Shown piece by piece: positions 6,277 through 7,787 of a stretch of DNA of 7,787 nucleotides. Below the pieces are notes generated by a model. The model did not search any database. It was not told where the DNA came from and worked only from the letters and a program-made list of their open reading frames with translations. The position numbers and the translations under genes were made by a program. This DNA is from an uncultured Clostridia bacterium (lineage in GTDB: Bacteria > Bacillota > Clostridia > Oscillospirales > Oscillospiraceae). The stretch's first letter is position 1. Every line of letters begins with the position of its first letter. The DNA lies in NCBI GenBank assembly GCA_945613045.1, contig CALZAG010000074.1, forward strand, positions 1 to 7,787, read 5' to 3'.

Positions 6277-7405
6277 ATATTATTTTTTCCACGCCGTAGG
6301 TGCTCTCAAGCACGGCAAAGCCAGCGCGATTACGAAGATTTATCGTCCATATGCTGATACCGGCGAGATTATACTCCGACACGAGGCCGAGCCGCGCCTT
6401 CACGCTGCGCGCATCCTCGAACCAGACCTCGTGCCGCACGCCGGAGGGGTCGGTGTAATTGAAAAACGGCGCCTGAGCCGCCTCGTCGAACTTTATCTCC
6501 GCGTACACGGAAGCGGCGAGGTTCGCCGCCGCGGCGTTGGATATGACCGAGGCAGCCTGACCCTGCTTCCATGGCAGAGTCCAGTTATAGCCGTAGTTTG
6601 AAAAGCCGAGCAGTATCTTCCCGGGCGGTATCTTCGTCACGGCGTAGTCCATGACCCTGCGCATCCTGTCGACGGGCGACACCGCGCGCGGTGCGCTGTA
6701 GGTGTAGCCCCACTCGTATGTCATGATGATGACCCTGTCGCAGTAACGTCCATGCGCGGCATAGTCGTGAGCGGTATACAGTATCCCGTATTGTTCGTCC
6801 GACTCCTTCGGCGCTATGGCGCTGCTCAGGTAATAGCCCTTTTCGTGCAGAGTGCCGGAGAGCCTGCGCAGGAAATTGTTGTAGCCCTCCCGGTCGTAGG
6901 GCTGCACATACTCGATGTTGAGATTGACTCCGTAGTAGCCGCGCTGCCTCAGAGCCGCCAGTATGTTCGTCACGAGGGTATCCTGCACCGCCATATCCGT
7001 GAATATGCTGTGGGCAATATCGCCGGAGAAGCCGCCTGAGGGGCCTATATTCGTAAGTGTCAGCAGCGGCGCCGTGCTGTTGGCGTAGGCTTTTTCAATC
7101 ATGCGCTCATCCTCGATTGGAGTGATGCCCCCGGCGGCGTCGATGTGCCACGAAAACGGGCAGAGGAAGGTCAGCTGCGGCAGCACCTCGTCAAGCTGCT
7201 CGTCGCTGATATTCGGATAGGCATAGCCGTTGACCTCGATCTCCGTTTTCGGGCGCTGCATATCGGGTATCACGATGGTCTGCCCCACCGTCAGGCGGCT
7301 GGGGTCGGAAAGCTGGTTTATGTAAGCAAGCTCGCCCGCCGATACGCCGAAATTCTTTGCGATCGAATACAGGGAATCTCCCCTGCGAACAACAAAAATT
7401 CTCAT
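6275..7405 (-). CDS. LysM plus glycoside hydrolase 18 protein (YaaH/SleL-like spore peptidoglycan hydrolase)
   Basis: This 376-residue protein has one N-terminal LysM peptidoglycan-binding domain (about 3-47, with RRGDSLYSIAKNFGV and LTVGQTIVIP) and a GH18 barrel (about 58-372). The catalytic strand is YGVNLNIEYV (158-167), with the expected general acid E165. Other GH18 marks are MTYEWGY (229-235) and the late strand GISIWTINL (349-357). Proteins of this layout, such as Bacillus YaaH/SleL, cut spore-cortex peptidoglycan at N-acetylglucosamine during germination; those often have two LysM domains, so this one is short at the N-terminus. There is no signal peptide, as is common for spore-associated members. 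The aspartate normally two residues before the catalytic glutamate in GH18 is N163, so activity could be altered. It follows the Nudix gene by 32 bases. AGAGGTG ends 5 bases before the ATG, and that start lies inside a hairpin. Confidence 0.9.
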   Translation of the reverse strand: MRIFVVRRGDSLYSIAKNFGVSAGELAYINQLSDPSRLTVGQTIVIPDMQRPKTEIEVNGYAYPNISDEQLDEVLPQLTFLCPFSWHIDAAGGITPIEDERMIEKAYANSTAPLLTLTNIGPSGGFSGDIAHSIFTDMAVQDTLVTNILAALRQRGYYGVNLNIEYVQPYDREGYNNFLRRLSGTLHEKGYYLSSAIAPKESDEQYGILYTAHDYAAHGRYCDRVIIMTYEWGYTYSAPRAVSPVDRMRRVMDYAVTKIPPGKILLGFSNYGYNWTLPWKQGQAASVISNAAAANLAASVYAEIKFDEAAQAPFFNYTDPSGVRHEVWFEDARSVKARLGLVSEYNLAGISIWTINLRNRAGFAVLESTYGVEKII

Positions 7406-7434
7406 ACCATCACCTCTGTATATGGTATGAGAAT
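7398..7434 (-). promoter_or_regulatory. Start-codon hairpin between the Nudix and LysM-GH18 genes
   Basis: A perfect 13-bp inverted repeat (7398-7410 with 7422-7434) encloses an 11-base loop. In the minus-strand mRNA the 5' arm begins 3 bases after the Nudix stop codon. The loop exposes the Shine-Dalgarno AGAGGTG (7417-7411), and the 3' arm holds the ATG (7405-7403) and the next two codons. Four further U residues follow (7397-7394). It could control translation of the LysM-GH18 gene, or act as a weak AU-rich terminator or attenuator. The repeat is certain; the role is inferred. Confidence 0.6.
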
Positions 7435-7437
7435 CTT

Positions 7438-7787
7438 TTATTGTATGTGCCTGCCGTTTAATTTCGCGCCGATAAGCTCATCGCCGTCATAACTCAGCTT
7501 CAGGGAGAAAAACGGCTCGTTACTGTCAAGCAGCCGCAGGAATATCCTGTCACCCTCCCACAGTGTGAGCTTCATGAGCTCGGATTTTTTTATCCACTCG
7601 AGCTCACCCTCGTCGCAGGGGCCCACCGTCCCCTCAAAGCCGTCTGCCGTGAACAGGTGCATATATTCCGAGCCGCATTTCGTGTTCACAAAGGTGACGA
7701 TGCCGCGGTAGCGCCATGAGGTCAGCCGCAGTCCCGATTCCTCGTACACCTCCCGCAGGAGGCACTCCTCGGGGCTTTCGTCCTCCT
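7438..7787 (-). CDS. Nudix hydrolase, MTH1/MutT-like (partial, N-terminus outside window)
   Basis: This is the C-terminal 115 residues of a Nudix hydrolase; the reading frame stays open to the window edge. The visible Nudix box runs from EDESPEECLL to REVYEESGL, with the family glutamates correctly spaced, but its first glycine is beyond position 7787. Nudix enzymes hydrolyse nucleoside diphosphate-linked compounds with Mg2+. The following parts (GIVTFVNT, EYMHLF, DEGELEWI, LWEGDRIFL, FFSLKLSYDGDEL) resemble the 8-oxo-dGTP diphosphatase branch related to MTH1, which cleans the nucleotide pool of oxidised dGTP. A GTG at 7749 is in frame but lies inside the box, so it is not the start. The gene sits 32 bases upstream of the LysM-GH18 gene and is probably co-transcribed with it. 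Substrate is inferred from family resemblance. Confidence 0.85.
   Translation of the reverse strand, partial: EDESPEECLLREVYEESGLRLTSWRYRGIVTFVNTKCGSEYMHLFTADGFEGTVGPCDEGELEWIKKSELMKLTLWEGDRIFLRLLDSNEPFFSLKLSYDGDELIGAKLNGRHIQ

Noticed and set aside
7402..7410. Three-codon minus-strand ORF (ATG GTA TGA) overlapping the LysM-GH18 start
   Set aside because: The Shine-Dalgarno directly abuts this ATG with no spacing, so initiation there is unlikely. The in-frame ATG at 7405 has correct spacing and begins the LysM domain.
7747..7749. GTG as start of the Nudix gene
   Set aside because: It lies inside the Nudix box, and the open frame continues to the window edge with the expected residues, so the true start is outside.

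Overview
The window looks like chromosomal DNA from a fairly GC-rich, spore-forming Clostridia-type Firmicute. This is inference from gene content: a LysM plus GH18 protein of the YaaH/SleL spore-cortex lytic type, an FAD-dependent dehydrogenase of the COG2509 type common in anaerobic Firmicutes, an MTH1-like Nudix hydrolase, UgtP-like and DgkB-like lipid enzymes, and strong Shine-Dalgarno sites. No phage, transposase, tRNA, rRNA or CRISPR array is visible.

Layout. Positions 1-145 hold a non-coding, imperfect 145-base inverted repeat at the window edge. Positions 154-4633, minus strand, hold a tight four-gene operon. In transcription order these are a CDP-alcohol phosphatidyltransferase, a small membrane protein of the CrtO-type acyltransferase family, a 683-residue fusion of a diacylglycerol glycosyltransferase with a diacylglycerol-kinase-like lipid kinase, and a 454-residue fusion of a HAD-IIB phosphatase with a GNAT acetyltransferase. 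The first three are joined by two ATGA start/stop overlaps. The last follows after 18 bases and starts with TTG. Positions 4634-4824 are a divergent promoter region. Positions 4825-6213, plus strand, hold the FAD dehydrogenase, followed by a strong hairpin terminator at 6241-6276. Converging on it from the right are the LysM-GH18 gene (6275-7405) and, upstream of that, the 3' part of a Nudix gene that runs off the window.

How the genes may work together. The minus operon reads as a membrane glycerolipid module. The phosphatidyltransferase uses CDP-diacylglycerol. The fusion protein could send diacylglycerol either to glycolipid, through its glycosyltransferase half, or back to phosphatidic acid, through its kinase half. 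The CrtO-like protein could acylate a lipid-linked sugar. The HAD-GNAT protein has no obvious lipid substrate.

The most notable points are the two-headed glycosyltransferase-lipid kinase with its acyltransferase neighbour, and a 13-bp perfect inverted repeat that places the start codon of the LysM-GH18 gene in a stem and its Shine-Dalgarno site in the loop, directly behind the Nudix stop codon. Nothing here is clearly a new defence or mobile system.
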